Assembly (NCBI GenBank): GCA_907163375.1
Contig: CAJQUW010006842.1
Coordinates: forward strand, 5,001-69,000
DNA length: 64,000 nucleotides
Reading direction: 5' to 3'
Origin: Prostheceraeus crozeri
Taxonomy: Eukaryota > Platyhelminthes > Polycladida > Euryleptidae
The notes beneath the pieces are model-generated. The model did no database searches. It saw only the letters and a program-made list of their open reading frames with translations, and had not been told where the DNA came from. A program made the position numbers and the translations under genes. This document shows, piece after piece, positions 12,233 through 24,107 of this stretch. Positions within the stretch are counted from its first letter, which is position 1. The number at the start of each line of letters is the position of its first letter.

Positions 12233-12568
12233 ATGTCAGTTTTAGGCAAACCTCCTAAGGATCTGTCAGTATCAGGTTCCCCAGATGAGTTTCAGCGTTG
12301 GATAGACAATTTTAAGAACTACCTCAGTGTAGTAGAAATAAGTTGCAAGTTCGATTCTCCACAGAAACACGCGTTGCTTCTTAATTGCATCGGGGAAGAT
12401 GCCGTTAGAGTAATCGCGGGGTTAACATATGATGTTAGCACAGATCCATATGGAAAGCTTATAGATGCGTTGAACTCATATTTTGTTCCCAAGTGCAATC
12501 TTACTTACGAGAGGTATCGTTTTAGGAAGCTTGAGCAAGGTACCGGTCTCCGGTCACGTCGTTCGTGA
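12233..12568 (+). pseudogene. Gypsy gag, N-terminal part, frameshifted
   Basis: The ATG at 12233 opens a capsid-like frame (MSVLGKPPKDLSVSG) with the retrotransposon-gag features FQRWIDNFKNYL, ALLLNCIGEDAVRVI and YFVPKCNLTYERYRFRKLEQ. It then runs out of frame and stops at 12568. The natural continuation, VTSFVNELHIVAKKC, is in the next frame, which begins before 12565, so about one base is missing or extra near 12545-12555. The nucleocapsid zinc knuckle (CNYCRRPGHIKRNC, about 12938-12979) lies in that second frame. The shift therefore falls within capsid, not at a gag/pol border, and is a lesion or sequencing error and not programmed frameshifting. Confidence 0.85.
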
Positions 12569-15500
12569 ATGAGTTGCATATTGTCGCGAAAAAATGCGAT
12601 TTTGAAAACAAGACAATTGATGCTGTAGTTAACCAAAATATAAGGGACCAGTTGATACTAGGAATCAATTCGGATGAACTTCGTCGGAGACTTTTGTCGA
12701 TTAACAACCTGACATTGGACCAGGCAGTTACACATGCAATCACGTTTGAAAGTACCAGTGAGAAGATAGAGGAAATGAAATCTAGAGATAAGCCAACTGA
12801 GCATGCGCCGAGAAATTCTGGAATTCTTGCTGTCAGATCCCGCAGTAATTCACCACAGAATAGGTTGTCCAGTGACTTTAGGCGAAGTGTTAGATTTAGT
12901 TCGCCACGCCGAAGTGAACAAGACCAGAGAATCATCTGTAATTACTGCCGGCGACCCGGTCACATTAAGAGGAACTGCTTTAAGTTGTTGCGCATGCAGC
13001 AGCCAAAGAGAGACTCCAGTCCAGGGACTAGTCGTATTGCCTCTCTTTTTATTATTTCGGATTTGGATGACATTGAGAGAGGAGAGCTGAAGGAAGTTGG
13101 GTGCCAATTTTATGATATATCTGTTCGGGGCATAGTGGACACAGGTGCCACGATATCTTTATTGTCACAAGAGTTTGTAAATCAGGCAGGACTTCAGAAG
13201 GGAGTTCGAAAGGCTAGACATCAGGCTCTTCTGCCTGACGGCAGAATTTTGAAGTTAGATAAGGCCATTAGCGGCCCTCTGAAAATAGGCGGAAATTGTA
13301 ATGAAATCTTGTTTTATGTTGTACCTTCGTCAGTAGGCCTACCTTGTGACTGTTTGTTAGGAATGAATTTACTTGGAAGGTTCAGATCAATCCAGCTAAA
13401 TGAAGAAGGACCTGATTTGATTCTGACTTTGTTGCCAAAAACCTTGTCTGAATTTCCAGATGTTTTTGATAAGCCACTTGGCAGAGCTTGTTATACAAAA
13501 GAGCCGTCTCCAGTCATTGAGGTCAGTCCAGAATCGCTCCCACATCAGTGCAAAGTAAGGTCCATAAGCCCTCGGAACTATCAAATATGCAAGGAACAGG
13601 TGAAACAGCTATTGGAAGCCGGTATCATCGAGGCATCTAGGTCCCCTTGGAGGCATGCTCCGGTTATTGTCCCTAAGCGCTCAGGTGGCTATCGAATGGC
13701 TATTGATTATAGGCCGGTGAATAGCCTGACTAAAGGTGATGCTTACCCGATTCCAAATGTACAGGAACTTTTGCAGCGTTTAGAGGGTTGTTGTGTGTTC
13801 TATACAGTTCACACAGTTTCACAGTTCTATTACCAACTGCCGCTACACCCATCAGATAAGGAGAAAACCGCATTTTATGCGGTCGGCAATTTATACCAGT
13901 TTCGGAGACTACCGTTTGGGCTCAAAAATGCCGTAAGTTACTGCACGCGTGTAATGCATGAACTCTTCCACGATATAACAGGTGTGTCAGTATATGTTGA
14001 TGATATCCTCATTCACGCCAAGAATAAAGCAGATCACGATAAGGCATTATCCGACGTTTTACGAAGAATTCAAGATAGCAATTTAAGCTTGAACATGCAG
14101 AAATGCTCTTTCCATAAAAGCAGTGTATCATACCTACATGTAGGCCATAAGATCAGTGACGGGAAAATTACCCCCGATCCAGAGAGGACAACAACCATAA
14201 GGCAGTTCCCAACGCCGAAAACTCCGAAAGAGTTACAGCGTTTCCTGGGAATGTGCAATTATTTCCGAAATTACGTCCGAGACTTTGCCTCAATTTCTAA
14301 AGATTTGCACGATTTGGCATCAGGAAAAGAAATCACATGGACAGATGCGACGTTACTAGCATTTAATAAGCTCAAAGATCAATTGTCTGATGGCGTTTTG
14401 GTCCTCCCGAGGTCTGAAGAGGAATTAGTGTTGAGCATAGATGCATCAAATGATTGTGTAGGGGCTTGCCTCATGACCAAAGCTGGACAGCCAGTTTCAT
14501 TCGCATCGAAGAAGCTCACCGAGACAGAGACACGTTGGAGTACTATCGATAAGGAGACGTTCGCGATTGTATGGGCCATGCAGAGGCTGAGATCTTTCTT
14601 AGTTGGGAAAAGATTCACGGTGTTAACAGATCACCAACCCTTGAAATACCTTTTACAAGCAGATAGCGTCAGTTCCAAAGTTCATAGATGGAGAGTGTTG
14701 GTTTCTGAGTTTGACTATGATGTTAAATACATCCCAGGGAAAGAAAATGTTGTTGCGGATGCGTTATCACGAGTTTATTCGATTGCCGAAGATGGAGAAG
14801 TTTCGGTTGAGGTTGATGTTATCAGAAGGGCCCAGAAAGATGACCCAGTATTCAAGATTCTTTTCAAAGCAATTGATAGAAATGACAGTCGCCAACCAAA
14901 TGGAGTGTCCCAGCAGCTTTGGTGTTGTAAGAATGATTTATCAATCAAGAATGGAATTATTTACGTGAAAGACAAACTCCTAATTCCTCCCCGGAAACGA
15001 ACTCAACTCTTGACAGCACTGCATTATGGACACCAGGGGATAGAGAACATGATACAGAAGGCGACGAGCACATATTTTTGGCCAAACCTCCGGCAAGACG
15101 TGCGACACTTTGTCCAACATTGTAGAATATGTTCAATGATTAAACCTAAGTTCGTGAACGCGCAGCTGAAGCCATACCTTTTAGATGCCCCTCTTCAAAT
15201 GATTGCAACAGATTACATTGGACCGCTTCCATCAGATGGAGGTTATCAATATATTTTGGTAATCATGGACGCTTTCTCTAGGTTTCCTGAGGCCTACCCA
15301 GTGAGGGATATGTCTGCACGAACGCTTATTGATAAATTTCGGGATTTCTTTTCACGGTATGGGTTTCCTGACGCTATCCTGTCTGATAATGGCACACAAT
15401 ACAGAAGCAAGGAATTTTTGAACTATTTACGCAATTTCGGAGTTAAGAAATTATTTACGAATACTTACAGGCCTAGCTCAAACGGTTTGTGCGAAAGGTT

Positions 15501-16025
15501 TAACGGACGCTACAGAAGAAGCTTAAATGTTTGTTACTCGAACAAAGATTGGAAAGCAGTAGCTGGAGACATGTTTTGCCGACCGCCTTAATGGCAATAA
15601 GAAATGACATACATGCAACAACAGGGTACACACCTAGCGAGCTTTTTTTAGCCTTTAGAGTCAAGGACCTCTCACTCCCACCCCTTAGCGACCGATACCT
15701 TTCTCCGCAGCCCTTCGGTTCTGCCGCGCAGAACATTGCTAAGCGTAGGCATAGAGTAGATGCACATAGACGTTATGAAAATAGGCAATTCCCTCCCGGC
15801 TCAGAAGTACTTGTCAAATCTCCAGTAGTCAAGAAACTTGAGGCACCAGGAACTACGGCTGAAGTTGTTAGTCAAGTTGATAGACATACAGTCATGGTTA
15901 AGGAAGGGGGTAGGATTAAGAATGAATCGACTGCTAGGTTATCACCTTTGCCCGTCAAGAATCGTATGATGTCCGAAACTAAAACGGAGGAGGCGGAAGA
16001 ACGGATCATACTCGATAGTGAATGA
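12565..16025 (+). pseudogene. Gypsy gag C-terminus plus pol polyprotein
   Basis: This long frame (12565-15591) carries the end of gag with the zinc knuckle CNYCRRPGHIKRNC, then aspartic protease (VDTGAT, active-site codons near 13135-13152), reverse transcriptase (catalytic YVDD at 13993-14004; most Gypsy enzymes have YLDD), and RNase H (SIDASNDCVGACL, then LTDHQPLKYLL). Integrase follows with its H-H-C-C zinc domain (HYGHQG, then CRIC, about 15022-15130) and DDE core (ATDYIGPL, LSDNGTQY, NGLCERFNGRY). The frame is lost near 15540-15580. The integrase C-terminal part, MAIRNDIHATTGYTPSELF onward, continues in another frame to 16025. There is no chromodomain that I can see. One frameshift inactivates integrase as assembled. 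Confidence 0.9.
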
Positions 16026-16366
16026 CTATCGCCGACCGTCGAAAGGAGATGGGATCGAGTGAACGAGGAAGGTGCAAGAAGTGAAGACCGACCACAGACA
16101 GGAAGGACTGGTGAAACGCGAAATCAGGAGAGAAGAAACCAAGACCACAGAGGAGCCGCAGGGCGCCGTCGCGCTTCCGAGACTTTGAGATGACCTCGAG
16201 TGACATTAATGTCGACAGTGATAGTGAGTCTCATAGTGAGTGACATCGCTGTGTATAGTGATGGTGTGATTCTCACTAAGTGATTGATTTATGAGTGTTC
16301 GCCTTTTCAGCCTCTTTGCTGTCTTCTCCATTAGTGATTGGACTCTTTTCGAAAGAAAGGGCGAGT
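16026..16366 (+). promoter_or_regulatory. Gypsy 3' non-coding region with polypurine tract
   Basis: No frame continues here. GAAAGAAAGGGCGAG (16351-16365), directly before the 3' LTR, is the polypurine tract that primes plus-strand synthesis in LTR elements. Confidence 0.7.
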
Positions 16367-16506
16367 TGTGATGTTTATCTGTACTAAATATATATGTTAT
16401 CATGGATTGTAAACATTTGAATATGTGTTTCAATAGAAAAGTGAACTTCGCACTGGACTCTTGACTTCTGTATATTTCAACATGTACCTTTTATAGAAGA
16501 GTCACA
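16367..16506 (+). repeat. 3' LTR of the Gypsy element
   Basis: It is identical over 140 bp to the 5' LTR and is followed at once by the target duplication GTTGC (16507-16511). Confidence 0.95.
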
Positions 16507-16511
16507 GTTGC

Positions 16512-17612
16512 ATACAATTCTTCCTTTCTAGGAAACCGAAGCGCGCGCAGATGAATCTAATTTTGTGATCACAACTCTACTACAGCTTTTTCGTCAGGCT
16601 TTCCTACCATAATGCTAATCAAGCAAATTTGAAATATATCATTACTTTTCACTGCACATTTTCGCGAACCAAACATCATTCGTTCAAATGTTCATTTATA
16701 AAGCCACACAGAATAGGCCTACCAACTATGAAAGCTCGATATCTATGACTTTCTGGCCATGAGGGCATAGAAGGTTGCAAGGATATACATTTTTAGATTC
16801 CTTTGAGCAGGCATAGACAATGCATGTTATTTCCCATGGCTGCACTTCTTTATATTTACCACACACAATCCAATCAAATTTTGATTTCTGGAGAAAGATA
16901 GAATGCATATTATGAAGTTTCGATATCTATGATTAACTGGCAAGAAGGGCATAGCAGCATCTTGAGGTACACAGTTTCAAATACCTCTAAGCAGGCTTAG
17001 CTAATGTCTGCTGCTCCTTATGGCTGCACTTTTTTCCACTGCCCACACAATCCAATCAAATATTGATTTCGAGAGAAAATAGAATACTTCCTATGAAAAT
17101 TCGATATCTGATTTTCTGGCACGAAGGGCATAGAAGATTTTAAAGATATACATTTTCAAACACCACTAGGCAAGCAGTATCGATGCATACCACTACTTTT
17201 GGCTGCACTTTTATACACTTCTACTTGTCTATTTATAGACGCAATGTCAAAGCTATCAGATTAGTCATCATTTCAGAGGCAACGCGCAAAGAGGCAATGC
17301 AGCCCTCGGATGCAGAAATACACGCTAGAATGGTTAAAGGTTGTTATCAACCCGTAAACTGTCTGTGTGTGTGAGAGAGAGAGAAAATTAATAATGCAAA
17401 GATCCTTGTAGTTTATCAACTTTGCGCGTTTGGTTGAAACCCGTGGCTCATTTGTGCTCAACATCGAAGCGGCCGCCCATCGCTTCCTGAAGAGCTTGGT
17501 CAGCTGGTGGAGTCAGAGCTTTGAAATTAACAATCGATTTCAACAGCTGCTGGAAAGCTGCCGAATGATTTTGAAGAATCGTTATCTTCGATGCATAAGA
17601 TGAAGAGATTGT
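16512..17612. other. Intergenic with a tandem repeat and a microsatellite
   Basis: No gene is supported. The segment holds the ~182-bp tandem repeat (16728-17222) and a short GT/GA microsatellite at 17364-17385. It ends at the 8-bp target site GAGATTGT (17605-17612) of the next element. Confidence 0.5.
16728..17222. repeat. Diverged ~182-bp tandem repeat, about 2.7 copies
   Basis: Units start at 16728, 16912 and 17093, each with ATGAAAN...TCGATATC. Each shares, in the same order, CTGGC...AAGGGCATAG (GAGGGCATAG in unit 1), ATGGCTGCACTT (TTGGCTGCACTT in unit 3) and, in units 1 and 2, CACACAATCCAATCAAAT. Spacings are 184 and 181 bases. The units are clearly diverged, so the array is old. The third unit is truncated. 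Confidence 0.8.
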
Positions 17613-20380
17613 CAGGGTTGCCGTGGGGATTGATATTTGAATCCCCACCCCATACCCACAGAAAAACCTGTGGGTATCCCCACAGAATCCCCACGCCCCC
17701 ACAGGATAAGCCTCTGATTAATATGTTGCTTCTGTTCGTATAGAATGCTTGATGTCCAATATCTCCATCTCAGTGGAGCTTCTCCACATCATTCAACGAT
17801 CCGAAGGCCGTATTTGACTCCAGAGATGTGGAATGGGAGTCCTTGAAGAAAGTCACCAACTGCGTGTTGTAACTTTTATGACTTTTCTTTCCTATCTTCA
17901 GTATAGGCCTATTGCTCTTTAAAATTGTAGTAGTCAATTTTCTATCATCATTGAGCCTTGATTCTGACTTGCCATCTAGAAATTATTGTACCGAAAATTT
18001 AACTAGATGCTCGTTCAATGCACACGTATTTGACTCACAAATTTCATTTGGTTGCATTAGCAGATGAGTGTTCTTTATCTATCTCTACTGATTCGTAAGT
18101 TTTTGTCGTCTGCTGCCAGCTCACAATACACGTACAGTTTACATAGGTTCTTCTCATTCCGCTCTTAATTCTTTAATGATTCATGAGACATGACACCATT
18201 TTTCCATAAAACTGCCATAACGTAGTTTACCGTAAACGCAATTCTATCTCGAAATGTTTCTTTTTAATAGTATGACGACATAGTCTTTATTTTTCTTGCT
18301 TTTATAACAAATCGGTTATTGATCAGCTTGTGCTTTTCAAACTTCATCTTTTACTCACTTTGGATTTTTGGTTCACTTAACCTAGTTATTGAACATGTCG
18401 ATCCTACTTCATTTTGCCACTGGATTATTTTAAGGGTACAATTTTTGCATTACTGCTCCCTTACAGGAGACACATTTGTATAAAAATTCAACAACTATAC
18501 ATGTAGACTAAAGGAAACATGGCCATATTAAAATGTTGGGATGAAATATTAATACGAGTATGTACTTAGCTCTGCACAACACTCGAGCATTGCATATTGC
18601 GCTATTTTGAAATTTCGATGTTTCTTATATTCGTCTTTTACCGTTCGCTGTTATAACAGTAGGCAACCAGTCTATATCAAATAAGATCAAACCTAAGCTT
18701 ACATTACATCATGCATACATGTTATGCGAAGCATTCTCATGAAATATACACACACTCATTTCAAAAGAACTATGCTTAAATTCCTCGCTGTAGACAATCG
18801 TGATTAAGTACATGTTTCACAAAGCAAGCAAGAATATTTATCAATATACGAGTATCTATTGACATTTTAATTGTTAGTTTAAGACCTGAAGGACCATAAT
18901 GTCCCCACAATATTTTTAGTCAGCTGCTTTTCGTGAAGACTCGATTTTTACTCCAAAGAATTTTAAGTGCATGTATTTGGCTGTTTTGATAGATTATATA
19001 CGAGTTTCACGTGTTGCATTTGTGAGAATATAGTCCCGGGCTATCCTGTACGTTGGTATTTGGAGTTCCTAATGTGAGGATTTTTCATTCGTTTGGTTGC
19101 TTATAGTGGTACCATTTTCAAATAATAGGAAGTTCATCAAGATACAAAGACAGGGTTGAACATAAATTAAAAATATTCACATGTTGCTACACTGCCAGTA
19201 CTTCAAAATGGTCAATCTATCACAAAAAGTCACCTGTCAAAAATTCTTATGTAGGCTTTCACTAAATGTTTGCGGTCTACCAATGTGTATTGTAGGCATC
19301 GTTTATTACTCAGTGGATCATGCCATGTTCATATGTGTGAATATTCCCTTATATTCGTTAATTGATATAATTTAGCAATCATTGATAATTCTATCTCCAT
19401 TAATGCCGATAAAGAAGTAAAATATCAAAGCGAGTTTGGCCTCTATGCATCTCAAGTCTAGAATTGTTTCGCAGTAGAAATCGACTATATAGGCCTACAC
19501 GTAGTGAAGGAAAAATCTTTGAATCAATCTAATCTACTATTATGAATAAAGACTTCGACGAAAATCGTCCTGATATACTCGACCACTCATGTCATCGAAT
19601 TATTGCACAATAATTGGGAGGATGTTGAGCCATTTGTGTATGATGATGAAATGCAGCACAATGAATCATTTATTGAGGTACACTTAAGTGTGCAGTTGAG
19701 GATGTCTATCAGATGAAAATAAATGTTCTGACAAGTCGCGGACAAGTGAAAATCTTAGCTTTCATCATGACTATGACTGCAATGCGAGTAGATGGCTTAC
19801 AGTTGAATGATGGTGTGAGAAATCTTTATCACACTGTTCATGTATCCGACGAAAATCATTCAACATTTTCATGTGTCTTGCTTTGTGGGCAGGACCCAAC
19901 AGGTCTTCTACCGGGTATATCATAATTAGTTTAAAATCTAGGTTAATAATTATTAATCGCATTGATCACGCAAGCTTAATTATATCACAAATAATTTTAT
20001 CAGCTATTGTTACTATTAGAACTAATATTTGTGAGTCTCCATTCGGCTCTGCAGGAAAGGAGACTTGCAGAATTCTTCCATTTCAGACGTCCTTGACACA
20101 CCTAGAACTATCATTATAAGTCATTCAAAATTATTGAACGTGTGTTACTAATGTGAAAATGATCAGCATTGCTATTTCATTCATTTTAAGTGGTGAGATG
20201 AGTAGGCTGCGTGATACTTTGTAATTCAACATCGAAGTTGATTGTGTGATATGATGTCAGTTCCGATTGTTTCTAGTGAATGTCAAAAATCTTCAGAATC
20301 CCCACAGAATCCCCATAGAAGCCCTATGGGAGCTGTGGGGATGGCCTCAATCCCCATACCCACTCCCCACGGCAACCCTG
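17613..20380. mobile_element. Non-autonomous hAT-like element N1, 2.77 kb
   Basis: The left end CAGGGTTGCCGTGGGGA (17613-17629) is an exact 17-bp inverted match of the right end (20364-20380). The flanks carry the 8-bp direct duplication GAGATTGT at 17605-17612 and 20381-20388. An 8-bp duplication with CAG ends is the hAT signature. Both subterminal regions are GC-rich and repeat TCCCCACAGAATCCCCA-type strings in both orientations, as expected for transposase-binding sites. I see no BED finger or hAT transposase inside, so it would depend on another element. The interior is AT-rich, with no supported gene. Confidence 0.85.
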
Positions 20381-20388
20381 GAGATTGT

Positions 20389-20696
20389 ACAACCAAATAT
20401 TAGTTCGAATCAAATCAAGAATTCGCAGTCTCCTGATGATGGCGTTCTTGCTGCGCGCTTGGAGTTTACTTAATCGTTTCTTGAACAACATTTTGTGGTT
20501 AATTCTAACAGATGTTAAGTGAAATTGACTACGAGCTGATTACATGTTCATGAAAGCAGTCAAGATATTACGAACAATACCATCAATTTGTAAAACATAC
20601 ATAGACTTGCTCAATATGGACATAAGACATTTCATAACATCACTTCATTTTCATCCTGGCCATCCCCTGTACTTGTTCAATAACTGTTTCATCTGT
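20389..20696. other. Intergenic, nothing recognised
   Basis: This short AT-rich stretch lies between the hAT-like element and repeat R. No gene or repeat pair was found. Confidence 0.4.
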
Positions 20697-22002
20697 GCAA
20701 GAATCCAAAACGCCATGTCCTCATACAACCGAGACTTCAAACAGTGAAATGCGGGCAGCAATCGAAGAGGCTTGATGTGTCACGTTCTTGGAATAAAGTG
20801 CCCTCTAAAGTTAACCACCTCTGAAGTTTTGATGAAAAAACATGAAAATACGCAAACCACTGTTTCACAATGTTTAAAATCTTATGGATCTAACTTTCCT
20901 TAGTCTAGAATTAATGGCCCAGATTCTTCTAATCAAAGTTGTTTTTGCAGGACCTGTTTTAAAAATCAAAAAAATAGAGCAATCAAAGAAGCGCATAATG
21001 TCTACAAATCGTAGGCTGTAAGCATGAAATATCATACTTGTACAAGAAAAGTTCGGGCTTTCACAGCCATACAGGGATTATGATGGAAGATACGGTCGTA
21101 TCTGATGGTGCGCAGTGCACGAGGAGATCTTCGAATTTATGCCCGACGACAGATTGCTATAATTTCTATTCATGCCTGAACTATCATGGATGAAAAAACA
21201 CCTGAGACATGGACCATAGATGTCGATGAACAGTAATCGCATTGATAGATATGTAAAAGCGGAGGGCATGAATAGGAAATTGTGGCTCCATTGAAAATAC
21301 ATTGAAATTGGCGGGCATAAATTGGAAATTTCCGATTTATCCCCAGCAACCTTTGATAGAATGCATGAATACTATTTAAATGCCTATCTATGGTCCTTCG
21401 GTACATGAAATCAATGACTTGGACTTTCTACAAAGTGTAAAGCCTGATATCAGTGATATATCATACACCTAATGTACTAGTGCCTCTGATGCGAATACTC
21501 ATTTGAAATGTTATCTGTAATGCTTCATCTTTCTAACGCTTGTGTGTGCAGGTTACTTCTTACTGTCAGTAGCTCCTTAATCATCATATTGTAATGTTAT
21601 TCATAGTAACGTAAATATTGCTTGCTTTGTTGCCGTCGGCATGAGAATGAGAATTGAACTGAGTAAGTAGGAATTGTAAAGCAGTAAAAAACACCTTTAG
21701 TCGTTTGCAATCTGGATACATGGATGTAAGACAAAGTACCAACTAAACTTTGTTCCCAGATAATTGCCTCGTTGACATTTCTAAGCTGAAAGTTAAGGCT
21801 CCTAAACATTGATTCTCCTACAAGAGCACACATCGATATAAGGCCGATTTTCCTGTCTTTATTCATGCATCTATCTATGGCAATGTCATATAAAATTCAG
21901 CAGGTGAATAAGATAAATGGGGCATTTTAGGAATCTGAGACATCCTTTTCTTCTACTGAATTTAAGTAAAGGAAATATAAATATACTCGTAGGATTATTT
22001 AA
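20697..22002. repeat. Dispersed repeat R, copy 1, left part
   Basis: It is nearly identical to 31932-33175, beginning GCAAGAATCCAAAACGCC in both. It is interrupted at TTAA (21999-22002) by a piggyBac element and resumes at 24121. I see no terminal inverted repeat or coding domain in R, so its class is unknown. Short frames inside it (for example on the minus strand at 21078-21406) are shared by both copies but show no known domain. Confidence 0.85.
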
Positions 22003-22133
22003 CCCTTTAAGGACGACAATCAAACTACATATTTTGTGTCAATGTTTCTTGTGCTTTTTATGCCTAAAGAAGCAAAACAACATGTTTCGACTCTAAAAAC
22101 ATCTACTTACATGAATTTTGCGCATTTTCTGTA

Positions 22134-22155
22134 GGTGGTCCATAAATGGACCACT
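22134..22155. promoter_or_regulatory. Left subterminal dyad of the piggyBac element
   Basis: GGTGGTCCA and TGGACCACT are separated by four bases. Similar dyads occur at 23738-23759 and 24086-24107. They are likely transposase-binding repeats (inference). Confidence 0.6.
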
Positions 22156-22181
22156 AGACGTCAAAGGAGTCCTATGCTGTA

Positions 22182-22640
22182 CTACTCATGAAATCGATAG
22201 TAGCAATTTCGTTCTGAATTCAAGCAAAGATGAACATTGCACATACTGCATTTCATGTTAGAGCGAAAGTTCGTCTTCTTTGTCGAGCAATGATGACAAC
22301 GGCCTCTTTGGCTTGAATGAATAAGCAAATGCTGACAGACAGGCCGAACGTCCAGACGACGTTTCTTGCTGCCAACCGTTTCCGAAGACGATCTCTTGCG
22401 AGATAAAAACGATGCCACGAGTGATCGAACAACAACTTGTCTGAATTCCTTCGAAGACAGTTTTGATTCTGAATGCGCACAATCTTTGAAAACAATGTAT
22501 GAATTGCAGATTGACATATCCAGCATGTCGAAAACAAACGAAGGTAGTATTTGTACTTTGCACGAATATCAATTTCGAAAGCATCTTTCAACTGATCGGC
22601 CAAGTCAACCCCACCCAGGGGCGCGGCAGGGTAAAAAAAT
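22182..22640 (-). pseudogene. piggyBac transposase, C-terminal remnant
   Basis: Reading down the minus strand from about 22620, GVDLADQLKDAFEIDIR and YKYYLRLF are followed, after a frame change near 22525, by MLDMSICNSYIVFKD, SKEFRQVVVRSLVASFLS and a cysteine-rich end. That end has CHHCSTKK, then CSMCNVHLC, then CYYRFH, the zinc-binding C-terminal domain that piggyBac transposases use to bind their ends. The upstream catalytic DDD region is absent, replaced by AT-rich DNA. One frameshift and the large N-terminal loss make it a pseudogene. Confidence 0.85.
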
Positions 22641-23330
22641 CTGGACTCACGATTCTATTTGTTTGCGCTACTACCAGTACATAAACTATTTTAGACGAAA
22701 GGTGAAACTACAAATTGTAGTTTCTTGCAGCCGTGACTATAAAATTATGACATTATTTATTCATTAATAAAACCTAAGCTACATATACTTCCCTTTATTT
22801 ATTATTTTTATTTTGTTATGTACGTATATATATTTGCTTTTTGAAGACATTCAATTTTGAGTTAATTAGTTGTAAGTAAATTTAAGTTATTTTATATTAT
22901 TAATGATATTAATTAATTAATTATTTAAGATCTGTTTCTATATTTATAATTTCTATGTAATATTCAAATTTCATTATTTGATTCATTTATTTCATTTTCT
23001 CCAGAAGATGAGACGTTGTTTTTGAAATATTTCGCAAGAAATGATTGCAGACTTTTAAATAATTATCAATCATATTTTTTAATGCAATGTTTTGAACTTA
23101 TGGATGATAACAGCGATGAGCATGGTTTGTACCGGAATGGGCTGGACGTACATGCGTCTGTGCGTCTGGTTGCCGGCGCCCCTGACCCCACCCATGTAGA
23201 AGTCTCTGGCTCCTCAGCAGACGTATTCCCGAATAGCAGTCCGATAGCCGCCTCAGCTGCTCTTCTCCTCGGTCGAATGGGCGTGCGCGTTCAGACATCA
23301 TCTGAAAATGGTAAAGCATCGCATGTCTTC

Positions 23331-23408
23331 TCGTCAACTGACATAACTCAGGGGTAGAGTGGTGAGCCTAGCTCTAGCGAGCGAGAGTTCGAATCCCTCT
23401 TTTGACGG
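23331..23408 (+). repeat. tRNA-like sequence / SINE head
   Basis: A D-arm-like TAACTCAGGGGTAGAGTGG (A box) is followed by GAGAGTTCGAATCCCTC (T arm and B box). CGTCAA at the start can pair with TTGACG at the end, giving a roughly 75-base cloverleaf-sized unit. The anticodon arm is irregular, so I read it as a tRNA-derived repeat or pseudogene inside the piggyBac element. Confidence 0.55.
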
Positions 23409-23737
23409 ACGTCAAGCAGACCTCTACTTCAGTCATGATTTTTCTTTACTGTTACATCATCTTTGTTTTGCAGCCTAGTGGCCACTTATGTACGTAGCGC
23501 GCCTACTTCTATTTCATACTGCAAACTAGGCGCAAAATATCATTTAGGCCTACAACTTGTATGCCTACTTCATTGTTATTGATGCGAGTCACTAATAATT
23601 TCAGCTCTACCATCTGATGTCAATTTTAGCTAAATGTTACTTCTTTACATATACATGAAGTCATGATATCCTGCTAGATTTGGTATCAAATTTAAAATAC
23701 ATCATAAAATAGCCTCTTTTAGACTCCTTTTACGCCT

Positions 23738-23759
23738 GGTGGTCCAAATATGAACCACC
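23738..23759. repeat. Internal dyad of the piggyBac element
   Basis: GGTGGTCCA then GAACCACC. Together with the flanking AAAAGGAGTCT (inverted) it matches the left subterminal region 22134-22175 in inverted orientation over about 40 bases. Confidence 0.6.
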
Positions 23760-24085
23760 ACTACAAAGTAATACTGAATATTGAAAAATTGTAAATGTTG
23801 CTATACCAACGGTTGGAGAGTGTTGGGGATGGTCAGAAGTGATAATAGTTTGTGATAAACATACAAAAGCTTGTTTTGAAAGGAAGATATTCGTCACTTA
23901 CCGAAACACTGACTTGAAAAAATATTTTCTTGTCGCCAGATGATTGCATTGACGATTGAATCAAAATGTTTCAACTTAAAACAAAATTGAAGAGTTCGGA
24001 TTTAATTTATACATCGTCTTGAATATATCCATGTGGTATAACTGGCTCTAGTGCAGTTAGATGAAAATATACAGATCATATAAGA

Positions 24086-24107
24086 GGTGGTCCATTGTTG
24101 GACCACC
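24086..24107. promoter_or_regulatory. Right subterminal dyad of the piggyBac element
   Basis: GGTGGTCCA and TGGACCACC are separated by four bases, 13 bases inside the right end. Confidence 0.65.

Larger units (their letters stand above)
11975..16506 (+). mobile_element. Complete Ty3/Gypsy LTR retrotransposon
   Basis: Two identical 140-bp LTRs (11975-12114 and 16367-16506) begin TGTGATG and end TCACA. The element is flanked by the 5-bp duplication GTTGC at 11970-11974 and 16507-16511. A primer-binding site follows the 5' LTR by one base and a polypurine tract precedes the 3' LTR. The coding order is gag, zinc knuckle, protease, reverse transcriptase, RNase H, integrase, which is the Ty3/Gypsy order. 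There is no env-like frame. Identical LTRs mean recent insertion, yet the coding region has two single-base-type frameshifts. The total length is 4,532 bp. Confidence 0.95.

Noticed and set aside
12545-12570. Programmed gag/pol frameshift in the Gypsy element
   Set aside because: The shift is inside capsid, before the zinc knuckle, not at the gag/pol border.
12522-15736. Several antisense or out-of-frame open frames inside Gypsy pol
   Set aside because: They overlap well-conserved pol domains and have no motifs of their own.
22258-22767. Overlapping open frames on both strands over the piggyBac C-terminus
   Set aside because: Only the minus-strand frames carry the conserved YYLRLF and zinc motifs; the others are shadows.
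23016-23357. Plus-strand acidic frame inside the piggyBac element as a transposase N-terminus
   Set aside because: It lies on the strand opposite the recognisable C-terminus and has no family motif; an inversion would be needed to explain it.
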